Source: Algoriphagus boritolerans DSM 17298 = JCM 18970
GTDB lineage: Bacteria; Bacteroidota; Bacteroidia; Cytophagales; Cyclobacteriaceae
DNA length: 64,000 bases
Direction: 5' to 3'
Assembly: GCF_900108085.1 (NCBI RefSeq)
Contig: NZ_FNVR01000004.1
Span: 124,001 to 188,000 of the forward strand
Part shown: piece after piece, positions 1 to 8,693 of the stretch
Layout of the letters: each line of letters starts with the position of its first letter
Position numbering within the stretch: position 1 is the first letter of the stretch
Position numbers and translations under genes: made by a program
Notes under the pieces: generated by a model
Seen by the model: only the letters and a program-made list of their open reading frames with translations
Databases searched by the model: none
What the model was told of the DNA's origin: nothing

Positions 1-59
1 ATTGCCATAATCTTGAACATGAGGATGATGGGATGATGCTAAACTTTGAAGTCATATAA
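1..59 (+). CDS. Multicopper oxidase, C-terminal end only (partial)
   Basis: The window opens inside a reading frame (first full codon at base 3) that reads CHNLEHEDDGMMLNFEVI and stops at 57-59. This matches the last copper-binding block of multicopper oxidases, where HCHxxxHxxxxM supplies ligands to the type 1 and type 3 copper sites; the first His of the HCH lies off the window. Only 18 residues are visible, so the subfamily (laccase, CopA or CueO type) cannot be told. It is followed by a DUF3347 lipoprotein and a copper ATPase, which fits a copper-resistance operon. It is separate from the multicopper oxidase at 4059-6311. Confidence 0.7.
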   Translation, partial: CHNLEHEDDGMMLNFEVI

Positions 60-237
60 AACACAAAAAATAGTAAGCAAAATTGCCCGATGAATGTTTT
101 TGTACAATAAAGAGGCTAATGGTCAAATCCGAACAAATTAAATTAAAAGCCTTATGTCACGATTGGCAAAAGCTTATTTGTGGCTAATCTGTTAAAACAA
201 TATATAATAAATTATTTAAAACTTAAAATTTAACAAA

Positions 238-834
238 ATGAATAAATCACTAATTATAGCGGTAATATTTGCCTTTGGTACGATTGCGTGTCAATCCAAA
301 GAAACAAAAGAAGCAGAATCAAACGAACAGCATCATGATGCCTCGGCAACAAATTCTGAGACTATGGATGTAGAGGCTGAAACAAAAGCTGGCAATACGA
401 AGGAAGATGCTATGAATAACCTAATCACCGAGTATCTGAATCTGAAAAATGCCTTGACAGCAGATAATGCTAAAGATGCAGCAAGATTTGGCGAAAAGAT
501 AGTATCGGAAATTTCTAAGTTTGATGTTGATTCTTTTACTTCCGAGCAGAAAATGATCTATGACGAAGTGATGGATGATGCTCTGGAGCAGGCAGAACAT
601 ATTGCCGACAATGCCAATAATATAGCTCATCAAAGAGAGCATTTTGCCATGTTGAGTAGGGATGTCGATGACCTCCTTGGTGTTTTTGGAACTTCCAAAG
701 TACTCTACCAAGATTTTTGCCCGATGTATGAAAATGGCAAAGGGGCTGTTTGGATCAGTGAATACAAGGAAATAAAGAATCCTTATCTTGGCACCAAAAT
801 GTTGACCTGCGGCTCCATAAAAAAGGAATTTTAA
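238..834 (+). CDS. DUF3347 lipoprotein, copper-resistance associated
   Basis: 198 residues. The N-terminus is a lipoprotein signal with a lipobox around FGTIAC, Cys18 being the probable lipidation site. An acidic, His-containing low-complexity linker follows (about 20-60), then a helical domain (about 62-198) ending with CPMYENGKGAVW and a final conserved Cys (LTCGS). This resembles DUF3347, a periplasmic domain found alone or on the C-terminus of CusB-type adaptors in Bacteroidota and thought to bind copper. The stop codon abuts the next start (TAA/ATG), so the two genes are surely co-transcribed. The metal role is inferred from family and neighbours; no biochemical function is established. 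Confidence 0.8.
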   Translation: MNKSLIIAVIFAFGTIACQSKETKEAESNEQHHDASATNSETMDVEAETKAGNTKEDAMNNLITEYLNLKNALTADNAKDAARFGEKIVSEISKFDVDSFTSEQKMIYDEVMDDALEQAEHIADNANNIAHQREHFAMLSRDVDDLLGVFGTSKVLYQDFCPMYENGKGAVWISEYKEIKNPYLGTKMLTCGSIKKEF

Positions 835-1308
835 ATGTTAAGATTGAGATACTTTAAAATATTTTTCCTGATCGGGTTTGGTGTTTTGGTATTGATACAA
901 TTTTACCAGCCTGCCCGCAATATGGATGAGGGGCAGGTTACACCTTTACACATTACAGAAGTATTAGATATACCCGTTAACGTAAGACAAATCCTCCAAA
1001 CCTCCTGTTATGACTGCCACAGCAACAACACGAATTATCCTTGGTATTCATACATACAACCTGGGAGGATTTTAATGGAATACCATATAAAAGAAGGAAA
1101 AGAAAATCTGAATTTTAGTGAATTTGGTAGCTATTCTAAACGTAAACAAGAAAACAAATTAGATAGAATTTCAAAACAAATAAAAGCAAATGATATGCCT
1201 CTTAGGTCCTATACCTTTATTCATAGAGATTCAAAATTATCAGAGTTAGACAAAATTGAAATAGTAAATTGGGTGGATAAAGAAATGAAAAAAAAAGTAA
1301 TGGAGTAG
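835..1308 (+). CDS. Haem-binding domain protein with one CxxCH
   Basis: 157 residues with an N-terminal membrane anchor (about 8-24) and no lipobox. A single c-type haem motif CYDCH lies at 58-62, followed by the conserved NTNYPWYSYIQP block and a C-terminal DMPLRSYTFIHRDSKLS segment. This is the layout of the small Bacteroidota 'haem-binding domain' family, which is exported and membrane tethered. It sits directly between DUF3347 and DUF2911 genes in the copper operon. Its job there is unknown; an electron-transfer role with the multicopper oxidases is only a guess. Confidence 0.8.
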   Translation: MLRLRYFKIFFLIGFGVLVLIQFYQPARNMDEGQVTPLHITEVLDIPVNVRQILQTSCYDCHSNNTNYPWYSYIQPGRILMEYHIKEGKENLNFSEFGSYSKRKQENKLDRISKQIKANDMPLRSYTFIHRDSKLSELDKIEIVNWVDKEMKKKVME

Positions 1309-1385
1309 GGTATTGACTTCCCTAAATATTAAAAAAAATCAATTTGCTCAATAATAGTCTAACATTAAAATTTAACCAAAAATTT

Positions 1386-1940
1386 ATGAAAAAATTAATT
1401 ATAATATCATTACTCGCATTTTCACCTATGGTTTCTTTCGCTCAGCATGAACATCATCAAGCTCAAGAAACCATTGTCAAAGCCAAAAGTCCACGTACAT
1501 CCACTATGGCAATGATTGGAGACAACCATATACATATAGACTATGGTTCGCCAAGCGTAAGGGGGCGAGTTATATGGAATGGTCTGGTCGCTTATGGACA
1601 AGTTTGGGCAACTGGTGCTCACAAAGCTACGTGGATTGAATTTTCGGAAGATGTAACTATCAACAATCAACTAATTGCTAAAGGAAAGTATGGGTTTTTT
1701 ACCATTCCCAATGAAGAGGAGTGGATACTTATACTTAGTAAAGATTGGGATATGCATTTGGCGGATGATTACAATTCGGAGAACGATCTGATGAGGATAA
1801 AAGTCCAGCCAAAAAAGAATGATAATCTCACTGAATCCTTACAATATCAGGTAGTTAAAACAAATGAAAGCCAAGGCAAAATAGAGATAAGTTGGGAGTT
1901 TGTGAGCGTTTCGTTTGATTTCAAAAACGCTGAGAAGTGA
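1386..1940 (+). CDS. DUF2911 family secreted protein
   Basis: The start is placed at ATG 1386 because it begins a clean signal peptide (MKKLIIISLLAFSPMVSFAQ); an upstream in-frame TTG at 1344 would add 14 unlikely residues. The mature protein is about 165 residues and carries typical DUF2911 features: SPRTSTMAMIG, HIDYGSPSVRGR, VWATGAHKATW and KYGFFTIPNEEEW. The family is common in Bacteroidota, is probably periplasmic and has no assigned function. A His-rich stretch (QHEHHQ) follows the signal peptide, which suits a metal-rich setting. The stop codon overlaps the GTG start of the copper ATPase by four bases (GTGA), so translation is probably coupled. Confidence 0.8.
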   Translation: MKKLIIISLLAFSPMVSFAQHEHHQAQETIVKAKSPRTSTMAMIGDNHIHIDYGSPSVRGRVIWNGLVAYGQVWATGAHKATWIEFSEDVTINNQLIAKGKYGFFTIPNEEEWILILSKDWDMHLADDYNSENDLMRIKVQPKKNDNLTESLQYQVVKTNESQGKIEISWEFVSVSFDFKNAEK

Positions 1941-4054
1941 GAAAATATACGTGTCCGATGCACCTTCAGGTGCTTAAAGACGAACCCGGAAAATGCCCTA
2001 TTTGTGGGATGGACTTGGTGCCTTTTGGAAATAATTCAGAACATTCCCATCATGAAAATGCAGCCCAAAACCATCCAAACCATTCCCAAAAAGACTATAA
2101 CAAACACGAAGGGCATCAAACAAGTGATTTCATCAAACGGTTCTGGGTAAGTTTAATTCTTACCATTCCCATCTTGCTGCTATCTCATATGATACAGCAA
2201 TGGCTAGGATTCAGCATTGCCTTCCCAGGAGATAGGTACGTATTAATGGCATTGGGTACCGCCATTTATATTTATGGCGGGATGCCATTTTTAAAAGGAA
2301 TGGTTGGCGAAATAAAATCCAAAGCCATCGGGATGATGACCTTGGTCGCTCTGGCTATTTCGGTGGCATACTTCTACAGTATGGCTGTGGCTCTTGGATT
2401 TCCCGGCATGGATTTCTTTTGGGAGCTTGCCACTTTGATTGTCATTATGCTCCTGGGACATTGGCTGGAGATGCGTTCCCAAATGGCCGCCTCAAAAGCA
2501 TTACAGTCTTTGGTGGCATTACTGCCAAATGATGTGACTATTGAACGCAATGGTGAAGCGGTTAAAATAAAGTTGGATGAACTTGTTAATGACGATACGG
2601 TAATCATAAAGCCGGGCGAAAAAATTGCCGCTGATGGATTGGTAATTGAAGGCTCTTCATCTGTGAACGAAAGTATGCTCACCGGCGAAAGTGTCCCTGT
2701 GAAAAAACAAGAGGAAGCGAAAGTAATTGCAGGCTCCATAAATGGTGATGGCGTTTTAAAGATCAAAGCTACGGGGGTCGGAAAAGACAGCTATCTCAAT
2801 AAGGTAATCAGTTTGGTGCAGGATGCTCAGGCAGCAAAATCCAACACCCAAAATCTTGCAGATCGGGTTGCCAAATGGCTGACCTTTATTGCAATCGCTG
2901 TTGGAGTCGGGACTTTTGTTTTTTGGTATAGCAACAGTGGCGATTTAGCCTTTGCATTAGAAAGAATGGTAACGGTAATGGTTACCGCTTGCCCACATGC
3001 TTTGGGGGTTGCTATCCCATTAGTAGTTGCTATTTCTACAACCCTTTCTGCCACAAATGGCCTCTTAATCAGGAATAGGACTGCTTTTGAAACCACCAGG
3101 AAATTATCCGTAATCATTTTTGACAAAACCGGAACACTTACGCAAGGATCTCACAGGGTCCAAAAAACGATTCCGCTGACAGATAAATATACTGGGGATG
3201 ATATCATCCAATACGCAGCAGCAGTCCAGCAAAATTCAGAACACCATATTGCAAAAGGTGTACTCCAAACTCTAAAAGACAAAAATCTTGAGTTGTGGAA
3301 ATCTGAGAATTTCCAGTTGATGCAGGGAATTGGTGTATCTGGAAACGTTAAGGGTAAGTCTGTGGTAGCGGCCGGACCAAATTATTTCAAAGATAAGAGC
3401 TTAGCCTATCCTGAAATCCCAAAGGATATCAATCAAGATGCCGAAACAGTGAACTTTTTGCTAATTGACGAGGAAGTCGTTGGCATTATTACCCTTGCGG
3501 ATACCATTCGGGAAGGGTCGCAACAAGCGATCAATAAATTAAAGGCAATGAACATCAAATCGTTTTTGCTTACTGGCGATAATGAAAAGATAGCAGCGGC
3601 AGTAAGTAATGAGTTGGGAATGGACGGTTATTTTGCCAATGTGCTACCCCACACTAAACAAGAGAAGATAAAGGAATTCCAAACCAAAGGTGAAATTGTA
3701 GCAATGACGGGAGATGGGGTAAATGATGCTCCTGCATTGGCACAGGCAGATGTGGGAATAGCTGTGGGTTCTGGTACCGATGTTGCCGCTGAAACTGCTG
3801 ATATCATTCTGGTAAATAGTGACCCAAGAGATGTCGCAAAAATGATAGATTTTGGAAAACGCACTTATCAGAAAATGATACAGAACCTTATTTGGGCGGT
3901 AGGATATAATATTATCGCTATTCCCCTTGCCGCAGGTGTGCTCTATCCAAACTTTGTATTAAGCCCTGCTTTGGGTGCAGTGTTAATGAGTGCCAGTACT
4001 ATTGTAGTAGCTGTTAATGCAAGCCTATTAAAACTAAATAATTCGATTTCCTAA
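1937..4054 (+). CDS. copB: CopB-type (CPH) copper-translocating P-type ATPase
   Basis: 705 residues, GTG start at 1937. An N-terminal heavy-metal-binding domain (YTCPMHLQ...CPICGMDLVPF, 4-30) and a His-rich linker precede the ATPase core. Seen motifs: TGES at 249-252, the transmembrane CPH at 352-354, the phosphorylation site DKTGT at 396-400, TGDGVNDAP near 591-599, and MSASTIVVAVNAS in the last helices. CPH rather than CPC, with the MSxST helix, marks the P1B-3 / CopB class that exports Cu (or Ag) from the cytoplasm. The normally conserved His-Pro of the nucleotide domain reads SEHHIAK (434-440). Four bases separate it from the downstream oxidase, so this is one operon. Confidence 0.9.
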   Translation: MRKYTCPMHLQVLKDEPGKCPICGMDLVPFGNNSEHSHHENAAQNHPNHSQKDYNKHEGHQTSDFIKRFWVSLILTIPILLLSHMIQQWLGFSIAFPGDRYVLMALGTAIYIYGGMPFLKGMVGEIKSKAIGMMTLVALAISVAYFYSMAVALGFPGMDFFWELATLIVIMLLGHWLEMRSQMAASKALQSLVALLPNDVTIERNGEAVKIKLDELVNDDTVIIKPGEKIAADGLVIEGSSSVNESMLTGESVPVKKQEEAKVIAGSINGDGVLKIKATGVGKDSYLNKVISLVQDAQAAKSNTQNLADRVAKWLTFIAIAVGVGTFVFWYSNSGDLAFALERMVTVMVTACPHALGVAIPLVVAISTTLSATNGLLIRNRTAFETTRKLSVIIFDKTGTLTQGSHRVQKTIPLTDKYTGDDIIQYAAAVQQNSEHHIAKGVLQTLKDKNLELWKSENFQLMQGIGVSGNVKGKSVVAAGPNYFKDKSLAYPEIPKDINQDAETVNFLLIDEEVVGIITLADTIREGSQQAINKLKAMNIKSFLLTGDNEKIAAAVSNELGMDGYFANVLPHTKQEKIKEFQTKGEIVAMTGDGVNDAPALAQADVGIAVGSGTDVAAETADIILVNSDPRDVAKMIDFGKRTYQKMIQNLIWAVGYNIIAIPLAAGVLYPNFVLSPALGAVLMSASTIVVAVNASLLKLNNSIS

Positions 4055-4058
4055 TCTG

Positions 4059-6311
4059 ATGAAAAATAATATTTATAAGAAGTTGTTGCTAGTAGGTGTT
4101 GTGCTATTGGTAACCAACTCGCTTTTCGCGCAAAAGGTAGTGCGATACGACCTGTATGTAAAGGATACCCTTGTCAATTTTTCAGGCAAGGAAAAACGGG
4201 CCATTGCTGTTAACGGACAAATACCAATGCCAACACTTACTTTCACAGAAGGTGATACAGCAGAAATTTATGTACATAACCAACTCAATGAAAGCACCTC
4301 TTTACATTGGCACGGCTTGTTTTTACCCAACAAGGAAGATGGTGTTCCTTTTCTGACACAAATGCCTATTGAACCAGGCACAACACACAAATATACCTTT
4401 CCAATTATCCAGCATGGTACACATTGGTATCATAGCCATAGCGGACTGCAAGAACAAATAGGAATGTATGGCTCCATGATACTGAAAAAGCGGAATGATG
4501 ACCCAACCTTCAGAAAAGGCATTGACGATTTGCCGACCGTCCCCATTATTTTAAGCGAATGGACAGACTACAAACCCGAAAATGTCCACCGGATGTTGCA
4601 CAATGCTTCCGATTGGTTTGCCATCAAAAAAGGAACCACTCAAAGTTATGCCGAAGCCATCCGAGAAGGTCATTTTAAAACCAAGCTCACCAACGAATGG
4701 AAACGAATGTTGGCAATGGATGTAAGTGATATTTATTATGATAAATTTCTAATAAACGGCATAAATGAAAGCCAATTATCCCAATTCAAAGCAGGGGATA
4801 GAGTACGGTTGCAAATCTCAAATGGTGGTGCTTCCTCCTACTTTTGGCTCACTTATGCAGGCGGAAAAATGGCTGTTATAGCCAATGACGGCAACGATGT
4901 GGATCCTGTGGAAGTAGACAGGTTGATTATTGGCGTGTCGGAAACCTATGATGTCATCGTAACTATCCCCGCTGAAAATACTTCCTATGAGTTTCTTGCC
5001 ACAGCAGAGGACAGAACCAAATCAGCTTCTATTTACATCGGTTCGGGCATCAAACAATTGGTCAGTCCATTGCCCAAATTGAAATATTTTGAAGGCATGA
5101 AGATGATGAACGATATGATGAAGATGAGTGGCGATATGAACGATATGGGAATGAATATGAGCCTTCAGCAAATGGATATGAACACGGTTATGTATCCCGA
5201 AATTTCAGGCGAAAGTAAGCCGATGAAAATGGATGAAATGCCAGAAATGGATATGGAGAATAGTGACCATTCTAAGCACGGTTCAGGTAATTCGGATATT
5301 GTAACCCTCAATTATGCGATGCTAAAATCACCAACCAACACTACACTTCCGGCAGATGCGCCCGTTAGAGAATTGAAATTTGAACTGACAGGCAACATGA
5401 ACCGATATGTGTGGAGTATGGACAATAAAGTGCTTGCAGAATCCGATAAAATTTTGATAAAGAAAGGAGAGATTGTAAGAATCACAATGTTCAACAACTC
5501 CATGATGCGTCATCCCATGCACTTGCACGGACATGATTTTAGGGTGATCAACGGGCAAGGGGAGTACGCTCCGCTCAAAAACGTAATGGATATTATGCCA
5601 ATGGAAACCAACGTAATTGAGTTTGAAGCCAATGTTGAGGGTGATTGGTTCTTTCATTGTCACATTCTGTATCATATGATGGCAGGGATGAACCGGGTTT
5701 TCAGTTATGAAGAGCAAGAACCAAATCCCCTGTTGCCTGACAAAAATTGGGCTTACAAAAAATTGCAAAAAGAAAGCAACCAATTACACTTTATGGCTCA
5801 AAATGACTTTGCTACCAATGGCAATGACGGTATGGCAATGCTACAAAATGCCCGTTGGAGTTTTGGCGCGGAATGGCGTTTAGGGTACAATGATGAGCAC
5901 GGTTATGAAAGTGAAACGCACGTAGGCAGGTATCTTGGAAGAATGCAATGGCTAATGCCTTTTGTCGGTTTTGATTGGCGTTACCGAAAGTTAGGCCACG
6001 ACGAAGTAGAGCAAAACATTTTTGGACAGAAAAGTACCAAAGACAACCGCACCCAATTCAGTGTAGGAGTTGCCTATACCTTACCCTTGTTATTTATTCT
6101 ACAAACCGAAGTTTACCAAGACGGCAATGTCAGAGTTCAATTGAGACGAGAGGACATACCTGTATCAAAAAGATTCAGAGCAAACATTATGGTAAATACT
6201 GACAAAGAATACATGGTCGGATTGAACTATATAGCAGGCAAAAACATCGGATTTAGAACTCATTATGATAGTGATATGGGATTTGGAGTAGGCTTTGGTT
6301 TGAATTATTAA
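4059..6311 (+). CDS. CopA-type multicopper oxidase with C-terminal outer-membrane-like domain
   Basis: 750 residues with a signal peptide (cleavage near FAQ, 23-25). Copper-ligand blocks are HWHG (83-86), HWYHSH (122-127), HPMHLHGHDF (from 485) and HCHILYHMMAGM (from 533). A Met-rich stretch at about 345-395 with many MxxM repeats is typical of copper-resistance oxidases that bind Cu(I). The oxidase ends near residue 560; the last ~160 residues carry NDGMAMLQNARWSFG, repeated aromatic beta strands and a terminal GFGLNY, like an outer-membrane CopB-type domain. It probably oxidises Cu(I) in the periplasm or at the outer membrane. The domain assignment of the tail is inferred from strand pattern and position. 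Confidence 0.88.
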   Translation: MKNNIYKKLLLVGVVLLVTNSLFAQKVVRYDLYVKDTLVNFSGKEKRAIAVNGQIPMPTLTFTEGDTAEIYVHNQLNESTSLHWHGLFLPNKEDGVPFLTQMPIEPGTTHKYTFPIIQHGTHWYHSHSGLQEQIGMYGSMILKKRNDDPTFRKGIDDLPTVPIILSEWTDYKPENVHRMLHNASDWFAIKKGTTQSYAEAIREGHFKTKLTNEWKRMLAMDVSDIYYDKFLINGINESQLSQFKAGDRVRLQISNGGASSYFWLTYAGGKMAVIANDGNDVDPVEVDRLIIGVSETYDVIVTIPAENTSYEFLATAEDRTKSASIYIGSGIKQLVSPLPKLKYFEGMKMMNDMMKMSGDMNDMGMNMSLQQMDMNTVMYPEISGESKPMKMDEMPEMDMENSDHSKHGSGNSDIVTLNYAMLKSPTNTTLPADAPVRELKFELTGNMNRYVWSMDNKVLAESDKILIKKGEIVRITMFNNSMMRHPMHLHGHDFRVINGQGEYAPLKNVMDIMPMETNVIEFEANVEGDWFFHCHILYHMMAGMNRVFSYEEQEPNPLLPDKNWAYKKLQKESNQLHFMAQNDFATNGNDGMAMLQNARWSFGAEWRLGYNDEHGYESETHVGRYLGRMQWLMPFVGFDWRYRKLGHDEVEQNIFGQKSTKDNRTQFSVGVAYTLPLLFILQTEVYQDGNVRVQLRREDIPVSKRFRANIMVNTDKEYMVGLNYIAGKNIGFRTHYDSDMGFGVGFGLNY

Positions 6312-6697
6312 TACCAACTTAAAAGACATACACATTGCCAAGTCGGAACTGACGCCGTGGAATCCAAAATTCAGAAAAGAGTATGGCTTCCGAAAAGCAG
6401 GTTAATAACAAGAACAGTAAAAACAACCGAGTCACAATTTTATAGGTAAAGTGGTCAAAAGTAGTTGGTGATTTCACCAAGAAATTCCTTAAAATTTCGG
6501 GAAGGTTAGAAGAGGACGTAAGCTCTGCTGAGGAGCAACTTACCTCCAATAAAATCTGCCAAGTGGAATGGAAGGGCTTCGATTTCGGAGTCCTTTTTCT
6601 TGTTTCATTCTTCTTCTATGGCTAAGAAAACTTTTTTTTCTTGCATTTCTGAAGAACAGATATCGCCTCAAAAAGCTTTTCTATTTCGAGTAAAGAG
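6312..6697 (+). other. Intergenic stretch with a possible decayed coding remnant
   Basis: No intact gene. From ATG 6383 a short frame runs 20 codons to a TAG at 6443-6445. The same frame then continues open for 60 codons (6446-6625) and reads protein-like (GDFTKKFLKISGRL, then EEDVSSAEEQLTSNK). I read this as a possible broken gene but do not recognise the family. No convincing terminator for the copper operon is visible. Confidence 0.3.
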
Positions 6698-7186
6698 TTG
6701 AATTATCTAGTGGAATTACTCGCTGTAGCTATTTTTTCTTTTAGCTGTTCCTCAGAGGATGAGACTCCAAATCTTGTTGAAAAATCAGTGACCATCGAAG
6801 TTGAAATGGATGGGAATTACGCTGACTATTTGGTGACCTTCTCGGTTCATCGTATGCTGAGCGGCACATTTACTTTTTTCGCTCCGGTGTTGGATCAGCC
6901 GACCGAACTCAACTGGGCTCAAGTGATCGAACAAGGCAATACTTATACGCTTTCTTTTGAGCCAGAAGTCCCAACTATTTCAGCTACTTCTTCAGCTCCG
7001 ATCCATAGCTTAGGCCTAGTTTTCAATGCCGTTCACTTGGGAGGAGAAACCGATGATTCTTTCCAGCCACTTTCAGCGACCGTTAATGTTCTGGCAGATG
7101 GTGATGTTTATCCACAATTTGAATATGAAGCTATGTCTCCTGGAGAAGTTTCAGTACCCCTTGCTGAGGAAATTACCCTTCAATAA
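6698..7186 (+). CDS. Putative lipoprotein of unknown function, 5' end uncertain
   Basis: The frame reads about 160 residues from a TTG at 6698. A hydrophobic stretch ending FSFSCSSEDE looks like a lipobox with an acidic mature end, but the usual positive N-terminus is missing and no ATG is near, so the 5' end may be damaged. The body (TIEVEMDGNYADYLVTFSVH, PVLDQPTELNW, PIHSLGLVFNAVHLGGE) suggests a beta-rich secreted protein. I do not recognise the family. It ends right where the ~95-bp repeat begins (7187), which suggests the locus was rearranged there. Confidence 0.5.
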   Translation: MNYLVELLAVAIFSFSCSSEDETPNLVEKSVTIEVEMDGNYADYLVTFSVHRMLSGTFTFFAPVLDQPTELNWAQVIEQGNTYTLSFEPEVPTISATSSAPIHSLGLVFNAVHLGGETDDSFQPLSATVNVLADGDVYPQFEYEAMSPGEVSVPLAEEITLQ

Positions 7187-7281
7187 TAGAAGGAGCCCTT
7201 CATTTCGAACAATTACTTAAGTTTATGTCAGAAACTTAATACACCCCTATGAGTATCAAAAAAGTAGTAGAAATGCCTTGA
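7187..7281 (+). repeat. Direct repeat, copy A (5' side of the CDF gene)
   Basis: About 95 bp that match 8303-8400 imperfectly. The best-conserved core is CAGAAACTTAAtACACCCCTATGAGTATC with an A/C swap, followed by AAAGTAGTA and ATGCCTTGA. In this copy a one-base deletion turns the gene start seen at 8367 into a short frame (MSIKKVVEMP and stop). So this is a decayed copy of the 5' end of the 8367 gene and its leader, lying on the other side of the CDF transporter. Confidence 0.75.
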
Positions 7282-7322
7282 ATTTTGCAGTAATGTTTGG
7301 ATCCAACCGACAACAATAAATT

Positions 7323-8120
7323 ATGCAGAAAACAACATTCAAAATATCAAAGATGGACTGCCCATCCGAAGAGCAAATGATACGGATGAAACTTGCCGAC
7401 TTGACAAACATCAACTTGTTGGACTTTGATATACCTAACAGACAATTGACCGTTTATCACACCGAAAATCACGACCAAATTTTTAAGCGACTTGACAATT
7501 TAAAGTTTGATACTTCAATTATTGACACTGTTTCGGCAGACAATTATTCAGAAACAACCGATAACACTGACAGAGAAAGAAGATTGCTTTGGCAGGTTTT
7601 AGCCATTAACTTTTTCTTTTTTGCACTTGAACTTACGACAGGTTTCATTTCAAACTCAATGGGACTTGTTGCCGACAGTTTAGATATGCTTGCCGACAGC
7701 ATTGTTTACGGACTTGCACTTTTTGCAGTTGGTGGGACAATGACACGAAAAAAGAACATTGCAAAATCGGCAGGTTACTTTCAATTAACACTTGCAATAT
7801 TTGGTTTTATGGAAGTAATCAGACGATTTGTTGGACTTGAACCAGTTCCTGTTTTTCAGACAATGATAATTATTTCAATTCTTGCTCTTATTGGCAACGG
7901 ACTTTGTTTGTATTTACTGCAAAAAAGTAAAAGCAAAGATGCACATATGCAAGCAAGTATGATTTTTACATCCAATGATGTAATTGTAAATCTTGGAGTA
8001 ATTGTAGCTGGAGGACTTGTATACTTGACAAACTCAAAATATCCCGACCTTATTGTTGGGACACTTGTGTTTTTCATTGTCGGACAAGGAGCTTTTAAAA
8101 TTTTAAAACTTTCAAAATGA
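7323..8120 (+). CDS. Cation diffusion facilitator-like transporter with N-terminal metal-binding domain
   Basis: 265 residues. The first ~75 form a ferredoxin-fold, HMA-like domain (KISKMDCPSEEQMIRMKL), where the single Cys and nearby acids replace CxxC. The membrane part (about 85-262) has the CDF pattern of about six helices, with the Asp-rich site GLVADSLDMLADSIVYG in an early helix and SNDVIVNLGVIVAG later. Such 'cation transporter' proteins export divalent metals (Zn, Co, Cd, Fe) using the proton gradient. The substrate cannot be read from sequence. It lacks the long C-terminal cytoplasmic domain of ordinary CDF proteins. It stands alone between two copies of a ~95-bp repeat, so it may have been inserted as cargo. 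Confidence 0.8.
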   Translation: MQKTTFKISKMDCPSEEQMIRMKLADLTNINLLDFDIPNRQLTVYHTENHDQIFKRLDNLKFDTSIIDTVSADNYSETTDNTDRERRLLWQVLAINFFFFALELTTGFISNSMGLVADSLDMLADSIVYGLALFAVGGTMTRKKNIAKSAGYFQLTLAIFGFMEVIRRFVGLEPVPVFQTMIIISILALIGNGLCLYLLQKSKSKDAHMQASMIFTSNDVIVNLGVIVAGGLVYLTNSKYPDLIVGTLVFFIVGQGAFKILKLSK

Positions 8121-8223
8121 CGGACGGCAGAAGAACCACTACTGCTAAAACATAGGTTTGTCAACAGGTGGTTGAATTGCAAATTTCACCCACAGCACCA
8201 TATTGAACCTCATGGATATTTAG

Positions 8224-8370
8224 GAGAGACTAACCACAAACGGGGAACTTTCAACTAGCCTCAAACGGAACTTCAAAGATGGGAAAGAGAGATTCTTCAT
8301 AGTAGAGGGAGAACTCCTCATTTCCAACAATTCCCTAATTTTAAATCAGAAACTTAACACACCCCTATGA
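8224..8370 (+). pseudogene. C-terminal remnant of an upstream gene (unrecognised)
   Basis: After an in-frame TAG at 8221 a frame stays open for 48 codons and reads protein-like (NGELSTSLKRNFKDG, ERFFIVEGELLISNNS). Its TGA (8368-8370) overlaps the ATG of the next gene as ATGA, which is the arrangement expected between adjacent operon genes. It has no start codon of its own. I read it as the tail of a gene whose front was lost when the CDF segment came in. Its last ~65 bases lie within repeat copy B. Confidence 0.4.
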
Positions 8371-8400
8371 GTATCATGAAAGTAGTACAAAATGCCTTGA
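8303..8400 (+). repeat. Direct repeat, copy B (3' side of the CDF gene)
   Basis: Partner of 7187-7281. This copy is the intact-looking one: it covers the end of the remnant frame and the first 11 codons of the gene at 8367. The two copies have the same orientation and bracket 7282-8302, that is, the CDF gene. Confidence 0.75.
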
Positions 8401-8693
8401 GCCTTCTTGATAAGGCAGATGATGGAATAGTTCTGATGAACATGTATAATGAAGTGGTGCACCCTGCTGATGCAGCGTTCAAAGGTCAAGTGGTCTATCC
8501 CTACAATGCCAAATCCTTTATAGGGGAGTCGTTTCGGCAGAACGGAATTGATCTTGCCGATAAAGATCTGAGATTTATGTTGATGAAGCTTTTGCTGTCC
8601 TTTGAGCAAATGGAAGCCAACAAGGTTAGAAAAGGAAAGGTGAAGGAATTATTGAAGGAAAACGCCTTCCATGATTTTGGTAAACTGATGTAG
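8367..8693 (+). CDS. Small conserved-looking protein, mobile-element type
   Basis: 108 residues starting MSIMKVVQNALSLLDKADDG, with no signal peptide or membrane segment. It has a hydrophobic first helix and a basic C-terminal helix (VRKGKVKELLKENAFHDFGKL). I do not recognise the family. The start overlaps the stop of an upstream remnant frame, and the 5' end is duplicated at 7187-7281. Small cytoplasmic proteins of this kind are frequent in Bacteroidota conjugative elements, but no transfer gene is present here. Confidence 0.5.
   Translation: MSIMKVVQNALSLLDKADDGIVLMNMYNEVVHPADAAFKGQVVYPYNAKSFIGESFRQNGIDLADKDLRFMLMKLLLSFEQMEANKVRKGKVKELLKENAFHDFGKLM

Noticed and set aside
1344..1385. Upstream TTG start for the DUF2911 gene
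   Set aside because: It would place 14 unrelated residues before a perfect signal peptide starting at 1386.
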